Shown piece after piece: positions 7,648 through 14,767 of a stretch of 26,402 nt of DNA. This stretch comes from Parvibaculum sp036499025 (lineage in GTDB: Bacteria > Pseudomonadota > Alphaproteobacteria > Parvibaculales > Parvibaculaceae): contig DASYEM010000140.1 of NCBI GenBank assembly GCA_036499025.1, positions 1 through 26,402 of the forward strand, in the 5' to 3' direction. The translations under genes were made by a program, and so were the position numbers. How positions within the stretch are numbered: position 1 is the first letter of the stretch; each line of letters opens with the position of its first letter. The notes below the pieces were generated by a model that saw only the letters and a program-made list of their open reading frames with translations, made no database searches and was not told the origin of the DNA.

Positions 7648-8790
7648 TCAGGCCGCGCGCGTGCGCCACGGCAGGGCGCGAGCCGAGCGCGTCAACCGAT
7701 CAAGCAGAAGGTCGATATCCTTGCCTTCAATATCCCGGTAATGCGGCGAGATGCGGGTCAGCATCTGATGGCGCAGGAACGGTCTGTCGGAAAGATAGCC
7801 GTCTTTTTCGAGATCGTGCATCACGTCGAGCGCGGTGCGAAACGCCGGATAGAAAAGTTCCGGCATTCCCGCCCGCGCATAGACGGCGCGGAAGCCGAGC
7901 GCGCCGACATCATGGATCAGCCGAACCACGCGTTCATGCGGCACGGAAGCGAGAAAGGCGAAAGCCGTTTCGATGAAATCGATTTCGCCCGCGCATGTCG
8001 CGCGCAGAAGCAGCGAAGGTGTCAGTTTCCCGTTTTCAGAAAGCTGGGCGACCAGGCGGCCCATATCGTCGGGGTTCGTCTTGTCGATCATCGCGACCAG
8101 CGCGCGTTCGCGCGACTGGTCTTCGAGAAAAGTGGCCGTCGCAAAATCGATGTTGTGGCGCTCGATCAGATAGTCGCGCAAGCGCTTCGACACCATCGTG
8201 ACAATCCGCTCGACAAGCGGCCCCGGGAGGTCGCCGCGGCTCGCCATCGGATCGAGAACGCTTTCATCCGCCGGATAGCGCTCGACGATTTTTTCAAGAA
8301 TTTCGGGCCGGATGATCGTGCCTTCGTTGGCGACAAGCGTGATGACGGCGCTGCGGTCTCCTGCCCAGGCGATGGCGTCGCAAGCACCGGCGCCAAGATC
8401 GGGACGCGCGGCGATGACGCATTGCCGGCTCGGGTTGCCGCTCAGCACGAGCTCGACCAGATCCTCGTCGGTGAGGACGTTTGAATTTTCGAGAACCGGC
8501 AGCGCCACTTCGTCTATGTCGCGGGCAAGCTCCAGCACAATTTTGTGAGGCGCGTCGGAAAGAGTGCACAAGGCGCTCGACAGGGCATGACGCACATTCG
8601 CGGCCACGTCGTGAACAAGATAGCCGAGAATTTCCAGCGCCAGATCGCGCTCGCGCGGCGTCAGCACGACATTGCGAAATTGCGATGCGACCTTGACCGC
8701 GATCTCCGCGCGCGCCTCTTCCGTCGGCTCGGACAGAAGCCGTTTTACATCCGCAATCGACAGTCTTTCGTGTGCCGGACGATCTTGCAT
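7648..8790 (-). CDS. DUF2336 domain protein (helical-repeat)
   Basis: The 380-residue product matches the alphaproteobacterial DUF2336 family as I recognise it: an N-terminal EPTEEARAEIAVKVA region, then repeated helical units such as VRHALSSALC, LVLSGNPSRQCVIAARPDLG and PGPLVERIVTMVSKRLRDYLIERHNI. These resemble HEAT-like alpha-solenoid repeats, suggesting a protein-binding scaffold in the cytoplasm. No catalytic motif, signal peptide or membrane segment is visible. The function of the family is unknown to me; members are often found among signalling genes. It lies upstream of the thiolase on the same strand (67-base gap). Its 5' region holds a CtrA-like site. Confidence 0.8.
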   Translation of the reverse strand: MQDRPAHERLSIADVKRLLSEPTEEARAEIAVKVASQFRNVVLTPRERDLALEILGYLVHDVAANVRHALSSALCTLSDAPHKIVLELARDIDEVALPVLENSNVLTDEDLVELVLSGNPSRQCVIAARPDLGAGACDAIAWAGDRSAVITLVANEGTIIRPEILEKIVERYPADESVLDPMASRGDLPGPLVERIVTMVSKRLRDYLIERHNIDFATATFLEDQSRERALVAMIDKTNPDDMGRLVAQLSENGKLTPSLLLRATCAGEIDFIETAFAFLASVPHERVVRLIHDVGALGFRAVYARAGMPELFYPAFRTALDVMHDLEKDGYLSDRPFLRHQMLTRISPHYRDIEGKDIDLLLDRLTRSARALPWRTRAA

Positions 8791-8849
8791 TAAGGGCCTC
8801 TCGCGCAGGGGCGCGGCGTCAAAGAAGCTAATAAGCTAGGTAAAACTCT

Positions 8850-8864
8850 TTAACGATCCTTCAA
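8850..8864 (-). promoter_or_regulatory. CtrA-like site TTAA-N7-TCAA upstream of the DUF2336 gene
   Basis: TTAACGATCCTTCAA matches the CtrA consensus TTAA-N7-TTAA at seven of eight positions, 60 bases upstream of the DUF2336 start codon. The surrounding 90 bases are clearly more AT-rich than the flanking genes, as expected for a control region. GANTC sites lie further out at 8898-8902, 8910-8914 and 8959-8963. Confidence 0.3.
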
Positions 8865-8898
8865 CGAGTTCGCTAAATAGCCATTCGACTTGTAGGGG

Positions 8899-8929
8899 AT
8901 TCGCCAACGGATTCCTTGCGTTAACGAAT
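8899..8929. promoter_or_regulatory. Imperfect inverted repeat, possible operator
   Basis: The arms ATTCGCCAACG (8899-8909) and CGTTAACGAAT (8919-8929) are inverted copies matching at 9 of 11 positions, with a 9-base centre. The element lies between the divergent DUF2336 and PEP mutase-family genes, where a repressor of either could bind. No dedicated regulator gene is adjacent, so the binding protein is unknown. Confidence 0.3.
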
Positions 8930-9054
8930 TGGCTCTCGCGCCGCACCCGTCATTGCTGGAGTCTCTTTTCCACGAGCAGGCTCCGTTTGATGCCGTCACA
9001 AATTCGGTGATCCAAACGTCTTCTCCCGTATACGCATGCACAAAGGACCGCGCC

Positions 9055-9849
9055 ATGGACAAGACCGCTCAGAAGAGCCACGCAGAAGCTTTTGCCGCCC
9101 TGCATCGCAAAGGCGATCCGGTAAAACTCTTCAATGTCTGGGACGCGGCAAGCGCAAAGGCCGTGGCGAAAGCGGGAGCCGCAGCCATCGCAACATCAAG
9201 CTTTGCTGTCGCCCTCGCCCATGGCGCGAACGACAAGGAAGACCTGCCGCGCGATTTGTTGATCGCTTCGGTGAAACAGATCTCGGCCGCCGTCGATCTG
9301 CCGGTGACGGTCGACGCGGAATCCGGTTACGGCCATGAACCCGCCATCGTCGGCGAAACCGTAACGCTCATTATCGAAGCGGGCGGCATCGGCATGAATT
9401 TCGAGGATCAGGTGATCGGCGGCGAAGGCATCTTCGCCATCGAAACGCAGTCGGCGCGCATTGAAGGCGCCCGCGCCGCCGCCGACAAGGCGGGCATACC
9501 CTTCTTCATCAATGCCCGCACCGATATATTCCTGAAAGCCAAACGCGAGACGCACGATGCGGCGATGGTCGATCAGGCCATCCAGCGCGGACTGGCTTAC
9601 GCCAAGGCGGGCGCGAGCGGCTTCTTCGTGCCGGGGCTTCTCGATCCGGCGCTCATCGAGAAGGTCTGCAAATCCGTCGCCCTGCCCGTCAACATCATGG
9701 CCAACCCGGCCGCGCCCGCCGCTGCGGACCTCGCCAAACTCGGCGTCGCCCGCATCAGCCTCGGCGGCTGGCCGATGTTCGACATGCTGGCAAAGCTCGA
9801 AGCCACCGCGAAGGATTACTTCGTCACGAGTATCGCCAAAGCAAGCTGA
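9055..9849 (+). CDS. PEP mutase/isocitrate lyase-superfamily protein
   Basis: The 264-residue product belongs to the PEP mutase/isocitrate lyase superfamily, single-domain TIM barrels that make or break C-C or P-C bonds next to a 2-oxoacid. The opening PVKLFNVWDAASAKAVAKAG is typical. The Mg-site Asp87-x-Glu89 (VTVDAESGYGHE) and Glu117-Asp118-Gln119 (NFEDQ) are present. The catalytic KKCGH loop of true isocitrate and methylisocitrate lyases is absent: the segment after EDQ reads VIGGEGIFAIETQSARIEGAR. So it is not a classical lyase, and its substrate is unknown. The start at 9055 is set by AAAGGA seven bases upstream; a longer reading from 8929 has no family resemblance. It lies 85 bases upstream of a CoA-transferase, probably in one operon. 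Confidence 0.85.
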   Translation: MDKTAQKSHAEAFAALHRKGDPVKLFNVWDAASAKAVAKAGAAAIATSSFAVALAHGANDKEDLPRDLLIASVKQISAAVDLPVTVDAESGYGHEPAIVGETVTLIIEAGGIGMNFEDQVIGGEGIFAIETQSARIEGARAAADKAGIPFFINARTDIFLKAKRETHDAAMVDQAIQRGLAYAKAGASGFFVPGLLDPALIEKVCKSVALPVNIMANPAAPAAADLAKLGVARISLGGWPMFDMLAKLEATAKDYFVTSIAKAS

Positions 9850-9934
9850 CCCTTGCGGACCCTATTCCCGCGCCTTTGACACCCCGCCCGTTTCATGGAT
9901 GATCCGACCCAACAAGACATTGAAGGGAACGGAC

Positions 9935-11134
9935 ATGCTCGAAGGTATCAAGGTCATCGAGTTGGCGACTTATATCGCTGCGCCGGGCGCGGCGGGCATT
10001 CTCGCCGACTGGGGCGCGGAGGTCATCAAGGTCGAGCCGCTCAGCGGCTGTCCGATGCGCTACACGATGGCGAATATGGGTGCCGATCATTTGCAGGGCA
10101 GCCCGATCTTCGATCTCGACAATCGCGGCAAAAAGGGCATCGCCATCAACACGGCGACCCCCGAGGGCGTCGAAGCGGTGAAACGGCTGGTGAAAGACGC
10201 CGACGTCTTCATCACCAATGTCCGCCCCGGTGGTCTCGACCGCTCCGGCCTCGATTACAAGTCGCTCGCCGCCGTCAATCCGCGCCTCGTTTACGCCAGC
10301 GTCACCGGCTACGGCCTTGAAGGCCCGGACCGCGACCGCCCCGGCTTTGACGTCGCCGCTTTCTACGCGCGCTCCGGCGTCGGTTATCTGCAAACGGTAA
10401 AGGGCCGCGAGCCAACGATCCTGCGCACCGGCATCGGCGATCACACCACGAGCATGGCGACCGTCGGCGGCATTCTCGCCGCCATCGTCGAACGCCAGAC
10501 GACCGGCAAGGGCCGCCTCGTCGAAGCCTCGCTGCTGCGCACCGGCATTTATGCGGCAGGCTCTGACACCGCTGTGCAACTGAAATACGGCAAACTCGGC
10601 TCGACCAAATCGCGCCACGAATCCGTCGCGCCGCTCAGCAACTTCTTCAAAGCCAAAGGCGACGAATGGTTCGTCATCGTGCCGCGTCAGGGCTCCATCG
10701 ACTGGAAAGCCGTCTGCCGCGTCATCGGCAAACCCGAACTTGAAACCGACGAACGCTTCAACAACCCGAAAGTCCGCCGCACCAACGCGGCGCTGTTGGT
10801 CGATATTCTCGATGCCGCTTTCGGAGAACACGACATCGACCATTGGAGCAAGGCGCTCGACGCCGAGGACATGATCTGGGCGCCGCTGATGAAGCCGGGC
10901 GATGTCGTGAAAGATCCCCAGGCGATCGCAGCGGGAGCCTTTGTCGAAGTGCCTGAGCATGACGGCAACGGGACTTATCTTTCTCCGGCCTCGCCGATCC
11001 GTTTTCCCGGCGCCAATGATGGCCCGAAGGGTCCCGCCCCCGCCCTTGGCGAACATACGCTCGCCGTGCTGAGCGAGCTCGGCTACAGCGAAGCGGATAT
11101 TGAAAAGCTGAAAGCGGCGAAGACTATCGCCTGA
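9935..11134 (+). CDS. CaiB/BaiF family (class III) CoA-transferase
   Basis: Class III CoA-transferases move CoA between carboxylic acids through an Asp-bound anhydride; alpha-methylacyl-CoA racemases share the fold. The 399-residue product begins MLEGIKVIELATYIAAPGAA, followed by LADWGAEVIKVEP, a block close to the family consensus. The nucleophile equivalent of formyl-CoA transferase Asp169 appears as Asp169 here, in RTGIGDHTTSMATVGG. The RPGGLDRSGLDY and SVTGYGLEGPDRDRPGFD blocks are also intact. A GAAGGGAA ribosome site precedes the ATG at 9935; a long in-frame extension to 9557 overlaps the preceding gene in another frame and is rejected. The substrate acid is unknown. The operon partner may make or use it. 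Confidence 0.9.
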   Translation: MLEGIKVIELATYIAAPGAAGILADWGAEVIKVEPLSGCPMRYTMANMGADHLQGSPIFDLDNRGKKGIAINTATPEGVEAVKRLVKDADVFITNVRPGGLDRSGLDYKSLAAVNPRLVYASVTGYGLEGPDRDRPGFDVAAFYARSGVGYLQTVKGREPTILRTGIGDHTTSMATVGGILAAIVERQTTGKGRLVEASLLRTGIYAAGSDTAVQLKYGKLGSTKSRHESVAPLSNFFKAKGDEWFVIVPRQGSIDWKAVCRVIGKPELETDERFNNPKVRRTNAALLVDILDAAFGEHDIDHWSKALDAEDMIWAPLMKPGDVVKDPQAIAAGAFVEVPEHDGNGTYLSPASPIRFPGANDGPKGPAPALGEHTLAVLSELGYSEADIEKLKAAKTIA

Positions 11135-11140
11135 GGCGGA

Positions 11141-12175
11141 TTAGCCGAGCGAGAGTCCACCGCGCGGCATCATGCGGCGAACATCCTTGCGGTCTTCGTC
11201 CTTGTCGTCTTCGGCGCGGTGAACCTCGGGCGCGCTGCTGGCAAGACCCGATGTGTCGAGCGAGGCGAGCATCTGCACCACGGCCGGCGACATTTTCAAC
11301 GGCGAGCGGCTGCCGAGGCCGGCTGCCGACAAGCCGGCGCGATTGCTTGAGGAATAGGCGCTCGAATAGGTGCCGGAATAGGCGCTGGCATAAGGCGAGA
11401 GAGCAGCGGTTGACGCGTCAGCCTTCGTCTCACTGGCGTCTCCCCTGCCCGTTCCCGCCAGCGCGCTGGACAGCGTGCCGAGAGATGCGGGCAACAGCGA
11501 GGCCGTGTTGGCGTCATCGAGCTGAGGCTGCGGTGCGATTTCAAAACGCGGCGAGGAAGAGCCACCCTGATGTTTCGCGACGAGATTCTTGTAAACCTCC
11601 GCCACCGTACGCGGCTGGCCATCGCGGCCGTAGAAAATCGAGCGATTGGCGGCGGCCGCATCCGGGAACAACACGTCGGCCCGCGCATTCGGCGCATCTT
11701 CGGCGCTGGAAATCAGCTTCGACGCGCCGCCCGCGCCGAGAAAATGCGCGATATAGAGTTCGCCGCCGCTGACCGAGCGGCCAAGCTTGCCCTCGAGCGC
11801 CTGCTGGCTGTCGCTGGTATAGGCCCCCGCCATCAAGGCCGAGGTCGTCGGATCGTTACGCAGGGCAAGAATTGCCTGCCGGGCGGCAGGATCGGCCACC
11901 ACATAGCGCCCCTTGGAATCCTGGGAAATAGCGTCGGCATATTGGCCGAGCCCAAGGTCGCCACCGTTCTTCTTCATTGTTCCCAGCCACGTCTGCTGGG
12001 TAAACTGAAAAAGCCCGCAGGCGCTGGAAGTGCTTGATTTCGCAGAACAATCTAGGCTCGACTCGCGCATCGCCGTCTTCAACAAATAGTTGAAATCGGT
12101 GCCCGTCTTCGCACTCGCCTGCTGAAGCGCAGCGGCAATTTGCGGTGGGGCCGAAATGGCTTGGACGAGGCTCAT
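11141..12175 (-). CDS. Lytic transglycosylase-like (SLT-domain) protein without signal peptide
   Basis: This 344-residue protein has an N-terminal goose-lysozyme/SLT-like fold: the proposed catalytic Glu38 lies in LLKTAMRESSLD, followed by SACGLFQFTQQTWLGTM and a later GGELYIAHFLGAGGASKLI. Such enzymes cleave the MurNAc-GlcNAc bond of peptidoglycan. From about residue 215 the protein becomes low in complexity, rich in Ala, Ser and Tyr, with a four-residue repeat, and ends in a charged stretch (RAEDDKDEDRKDVRR). No signal peptide is visible, so it may leave by another route such as flagellar export, or act at lysis; this is inference. I chose ATG 12175 because AGGAA precedes it; the upstream ATG at 12226 adds 17 unlike residues. 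It converges on the CoA-transferase gene with a 6-base gap. Confidence 0.8.
   Translation of the reverse strand: MSLVQAISAPPQIAAALQQASAKTGTDFNYLLKTAMRESSLDCSAKSSTSSACGLFQFTQQTWLGTMKKNGGDLGLGQYADAISQDSKGRYVVADPAARQAILALRNDPTTSALMAGAYTSDSQQALEGKLGRSVSGGELYIAHFLGAGGASKLISSAEDAPNARADVLFPDAAAANRSIFYGRDGQPRTVAEVYKNLVAKHQGGSSSPRFEIAPQPQLDDANTASLLPASLGTLSSALAGTGRGDASETKADASTAALSPYASAYSGTYSSAYSSSNRAGLSAAGLGSRSPLKMSPAVVQMLASLDTSGLASSAPEVHRAEDDKDEDRKDVRRMMPRGGLSLG
11352..11399. repeat. Four 12-base tandem repeats in the transglycosylase tail
   Basis: Four adjoining 12-base units (GAATAGGCGCTC, GAATAGGTGCCG, GAATAGGCGCTG, GCATAAGGCGAG) encode a Tyr-containing tetrapeptide repeat of the type AYSS/TYSS/AYSG/AYAS on the minus strand. 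Gain or loss of units keeps the reading frame, so tail length could vary between strains. Confidence 0.85.
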
Positions 12176-12340
12176 AGTCGAGTGTTCCTGGCGTTGCTGC
12201 CAAGACAGTCGCAAGCCCCATGCCACGGAAAAGCCGAGCCAAAACCCGGCTTAGCGCTTGCCGTAGCGTCACCATTCCGGGATACAGTCAGACACTCAAA
12301 GCCTGCCGCAAAGAGCGGGCGGACATCTCAGGGAGGATAC

Positions 12341-13765
12341 ATGGCCGAGATCGAAGTCGCCTCGGAGGTCGAGGACTTTTTGCACAATCCGCCGCAAGCC
12401 ACCGCTGCGGACGCGCCTTATCCGAGCCGCCTCTATGCCTGGTATGTCGTCGGCGTCTTCGTCCTGGCTTACACCTTCTCCTTCATCGACCGGCAGATCC
12501 TGAGCCTGCTGGTCGGACCGATGAAACGCGACCTAGTCCTTTCGGACACGCAGATCAGCCTGCTTCTCGGCATCGCCTTCGCCATTTTCTATGCCTTCAT
12601 GGGTCTGCCCATCGGCCGCATGGTCGACCGGCGCCGCCGTGTCAGCATTGTCGCCGTCGGCGTCTTCGCCTGGAGTGTGATGACGGCTATGAGCGGTACA
12701 GCGAAGGCTTACTGGCAACTCTTTATCTTCCGCATGGGCGTCGGCGTCGGCGAAGCGGCCCTCACGCCCGCCGCCTATTCGATCATCTCGGATTACTTCC
12801 CGCCCAAGCGGCTCGGCATCGCCATCGGCGTCTATGGCATCGGCGTCTATATCGGTGCCGGCGCGGCGCTGGTCATCGGGTCCTTCGCGATCAGCTGGGC
12901 AACGCATATCGGCGATCTCGACCTGCCGATCATCGGCCATGTCTATTCATGGCAACTTGTCTTCTTCGTGGTCGGCCTGCCCGGCCTTCTCATCGCGGCC
13001 TGGGTTGCGACCCTGCGCGAACCGGCACGGCGCGGGCATATGCGCCGCGAGATCGGCGCGGACGGCGTGGCCCGCGACGTGGAAGTGCCGTTCCGCGAGG
13101 TTCTCGCCTATCTACGCGCCAATGCTGCAGCCTTCTTCGCCATGAACTTCTGCTTCGCATTGCTGGCCATGATGGCCTATGGCACCGCTGCCTGGGTGCC
13201 GACCTTCTTCGTCCGCACCTATGGCTGGACGCCCGCCGAAATCGGCAAGGCCTACGGTCTCATCATCATGGTCTTCGGCACGCTGGGCGTCATCGCCGGC
13301 GGTGCGATCGGCGACTATGTCTGCGCCAAGGGCTATAGGAACGGGCGCATCATCGTCATGGCTTGCACCGGCCTTGTGACCATGCCCTTCGCTATCGCCT
13401 TCCCGCTGATGGAGAATCCGCATGTGGCGCTGGCGCTGCTCGCGCCCGCGAGCTTCTTTGCGACTTTCACCACCGGCGTCGGCCCGTCAGCGCTCATCGA
13501 AATGATGCCCAACCAGATGCGCGGCTTTGCCTCGGCGCTGTCCGGCCTGCTCGTCAATTTGATCGGACTGGGCCTCGGGCCGACCTCGATCGCGCTGGTG
13601 ACCGACTATGTTTTCAAGGATGAGCAGATGCTGCGCTACTCGCTCGCCTATGTGCCGCCGATCGTTCTCCTTGTCGGATCAATACTCGGCTTCCTCGCCA
13701 TGCGACCTTATCTAAAGAGTCTCGACTACCTGCACATCTGGAGCGGGCAACACGAAAAGCTCTGA
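12341..13765 (+). CDS. MFS transporter, spinster-like
   Basis: The 474-residue product is a major facilitator superfamily permease with about twelve hydrophobic helices. After a soluble N-terminus of about 33 residues comes the first helix (LYAWYVVGVFVLAYTFSFIDRQILSLL). The inter-helix 2-3 MFS signature appears as GLPIGRMVDRRRRVSIVAVG, and FRMGVGVGEAALTPAAYSIISDYFPPKRLG is typical of spinster-like members, which are often annotated as sugar-phosphate or lipid transporters in bacteria. The substrate cannot be read from the sequence. The start at 12341 follows a clear GGGAGG ribosome site at 12331-12336; an in-frame reading from 12140 is rejected. It stands alone on its strand, convergent with the response regulator gene. 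Confidence 0.9.
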   Translation: MAEIEVASEVEDFLHNPPQATAADAPYPSRLYAWYVVGVFVLAYTFSFIDRQILSLLVGPMKRDLVLSDTQISLLLGIAFAIFYAFMGLPIGRMVDRRRRVSIVAVGVFAWSVMTAMSGTAKAYWQLFIFRMGVGVGEAALTPAAYSIISDYFPPKRLGIAIGVYGIGVYIGAGAALVIGSFAISWATHIGDLDLPIIGHVYSWQLVFFVVGLPGLLIAAWVATLREPARRGHMRREIGADGVARDVEVPFREVLAYLRANAAAFFAMNFCFALLAMMAYGTAAWVPTFFVRTYGWTPAEIGKAYGLIIMVFGTLGVIAGGAIGDYVCAKGYRNGRIIVMACTGLVTMPFAIAFPLMENPHVALALLAPASFFATFTTGVGPSALIEMMPNQMRGFASALSGLLVNLIGLGLGPTSIALVTDYVFKDEQMLRYSLAYVPPIVLLVGSILGFLAMRPYLKSLDYLHIWSGQHEKL

Positions 13766-13784
13766 CAAATCAGGATGTTTTCCC

Positions 13785-13820
13785 GAGTCGCTGGACTCAT
13801 GATTCACACGAGAAGAATCA
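13785..13820. other. Cluster of four GANTC motifs in two inverted repeats
   Basis: The gap between the convergent MFS and response regulator genes holds GAGTC (13785-13789), GACTC (13794-13798), GATTC (13801-13805) and GAATC (13815-13819). GAGTC/GACTC form one hairpin with a 4-base loop; TGATTC/GAATCA (13800-13805 and 13815-13820) form a second with a 9-base loop. No T-run follows on either strand, so they do not look like standard terminators. GANTC is the CcrM methylation target in most alphaproteobacteria. Confidence 0.6.
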
Positions 13821-13821
13821 G

Positions 13822-14274
13822 CTAAACGGCTTTGCCGAAGGCACGGAAACGCCAGGAACTTGAATTGTCCTGTATGAGCCGGGTCACGCGCGGGCGCTCG
13901 ACGAGCCGCCCACGGGCCTTGGCCTGCGCGAGCTTGAAGGACAGCAGCTCGCGGTCGAAAGGTTTGATGAGATAGTCATCGGCACCCGCTTCAAGCGCGG
14001 CGCGGACGCTGGCCGGGCTGCTATTTTCGGCAATGAAGAAGATGCAGACCTGCCGCCCTTCTGGTAGCGCCCGGACGGCCTCGACGAGCGCCGTGCCCTC
14101 GAAGCCAGGCAAGCGGGCATCGACGACCAGCAAATCGGGGGCCATGCCCTGGACAAGATCAAGAGCCTCCACACCGTCACGTGCGCCCGCCACCTCGAAG
14201 CCGAGGCTTTCAAAGAGGAATTGCGCGGCCCGCCGAAGCGGTGTGGAAGAATCGGCGATGAGAACGGTCGCCAT
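13822..14274 (-). CDS. Atypical single-domain response regulator
   Basis: The 150-residue product is a receiver domain with a short C-terminal extension (about residues 115-150) and no output domain. The phosphoacceptor equivalent is Asp52 in LLVVDARLPG and the conserved Lys is Lys104 in YLIKPF. Two switch residues are changed compared with CheY: the acidic pair is Asp8-Ser9 instead of Asp-Asp, and the Thr/Ser position is Ile81 (FFIAEN). Phosphorylation may therefore be weak, metal-independent or absent. It follows the HIT gene on the same strand after 84 bases, so it may be the last gene of the acyl-CoA dehydrogenase operon or have its own promoter near the CtrA-like site at 14348-14362. No histidine kinase is nearby. 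The start codon lies against a leader hairpin. Confidence 0.88.
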   Translation of the reverse strand: MATVLIADSSTPLRRAAQFLFESLGFEVAGARDGVEALDLVQGMAPDLLVVDARLPGFEGTALVEAVRALPEGRQVCIFFIAENSSPASVRAALEAGADDYLIKPFDRELLSFKLAQAKARGRLVERPRVTRLIQDNSSSWRFRAFGKAV

Positions 14275-14317
14275 GGCCCAAACCCCTGAAAAGGAGGCGG
14301 ACCGACTCGCTTGGGCC
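14275..14317 (-). promoter_or_regulatory. Leader hairpin abutting the response regulator start codon
   Basis: GGCCCAA (14275-14281) and TTGGGCC (14311-14317) form a perfect 7-base inverted repeat with 29 bases between. In the transcript the 3' arm ends directly at the AUG, and the probable ribosome site (AGGGG) lies just inside the loop. Folding would restrict start-codon access, so translation could be controlled. A GANTC site (14304-14308) is in the loop. Confidence 0.4.
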
Positions 14318-14347
14318 CGCTAATGAGCCAACGATGAACCGGAGAGA

Positions 14348-14362
14348 TAAACCAAAAGTTAA
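14348..14362 (-). promoter_or_regulatory. CtrA-like site TTAA-N7-TTTA upstream of the response regulator
   Basis: On the minus strand the sequence reads TTAACTTTTGGTTTA, matching TTAA-N7-TTAA at seven of eight positions, about 75 bases upstream of the response regulator start. Its outer edge overlaps the TAA stop of the HIT gene, so part of the match is constrained by coding. Confidence 0.28.
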
Positions 14363-14766
14363 CCGAGAAGGCCTTTTCTTAACTTCTCCATAAGGAGTTC
14401 GGCCTCCCCCGGCTGGTAAGGCACAGCCTCCCCTAGCCCCCATACAGGCTTGGGCCAAACCGCGTCCCCCTCGAAACGGGCAATCACATGTATATGGAGC
14501 TGCGGCACCATATTGCCGATGGCTGCGACGTTGAGCTTGAAAGCGCCGGTGACGTCCTTCAGCACCCCGGAAACCCCATCGATCTCGCCCTGAAAAGCCG
14601 CCTTGTCGGCCTGCGCGACCTCATGAAAGTCCCGCAGACCTTCCCGGCGCGGCACCAGGATCGTCCAGGGGTAGCGGCTGTCGTTCATCAGCAACACCCG
14701 GCAGAGCGGCAGATCCTTGACCGTCCATGTGTCGGCGGCGAGACGTTCGTGAAGCTGGAAGGCCAT
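14359..14766 (-). CDS. HIT-family hydrolase
   Basis: HIT proteins hydrolyse or transfer nucleoside monophosphates from phosphoamidate or dinucleotide substrates. The 135-residue product has the HIT motif as QLHIHVIARFEGD: the nucleophile His91 and the following His93 are kept, while the first His of the HxHxH triad is Gln89. I recall this Q-type motif from other alphaproteobacterial HIT proteins, so it is not obviously damage. The start at 14766 (MAFQLHERLAADTW) is chosen because it sits one base after the TGA of the acyl-CoA dehydrogenase gene, a typical translationally coupled junction; a longer reading from 14826 would overlap that gene by 59 bases. Confidence 0.88.
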   Translation of the reverse strand: MAFQLHERLAADTWTVKDLPLCRVLLMNDSRYPWTILVPRREGLRDFHEVAQADKAAFQGEIDGVSGVLKDVTGAFKLNVAAIGNMVPQLHIHVIARFEGDAVWPKPVWGLGEAVPYQPGEAELLMEKLRKGLLG

Positions 14767-14767
14767 T

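Noticed and set aside
8791..9054. tRNA or small RNA gene in the largest intergenic region
   Set aside because: No cloverleaf, T-psi-C box or terminator hairpin could be found; the region is explained better as a divergent control region.
9557..9934. N-terminal extension of the CoA-transferase to 9557
   Set aside because: It lies inside the preceding gene in another frame, is Arg/Ser-rich, and the family N-terminus begins at 9935 behind a clear ribosome site.
12231..12252. Inverted repeat AAGCCG...CGGCTT upstream of the MFS gene as terminator or operator
   Set aside because: Arms are only 6 bases with a 10-base loop and no T-run; short GC-rich pairs of this kind are expected by chance.
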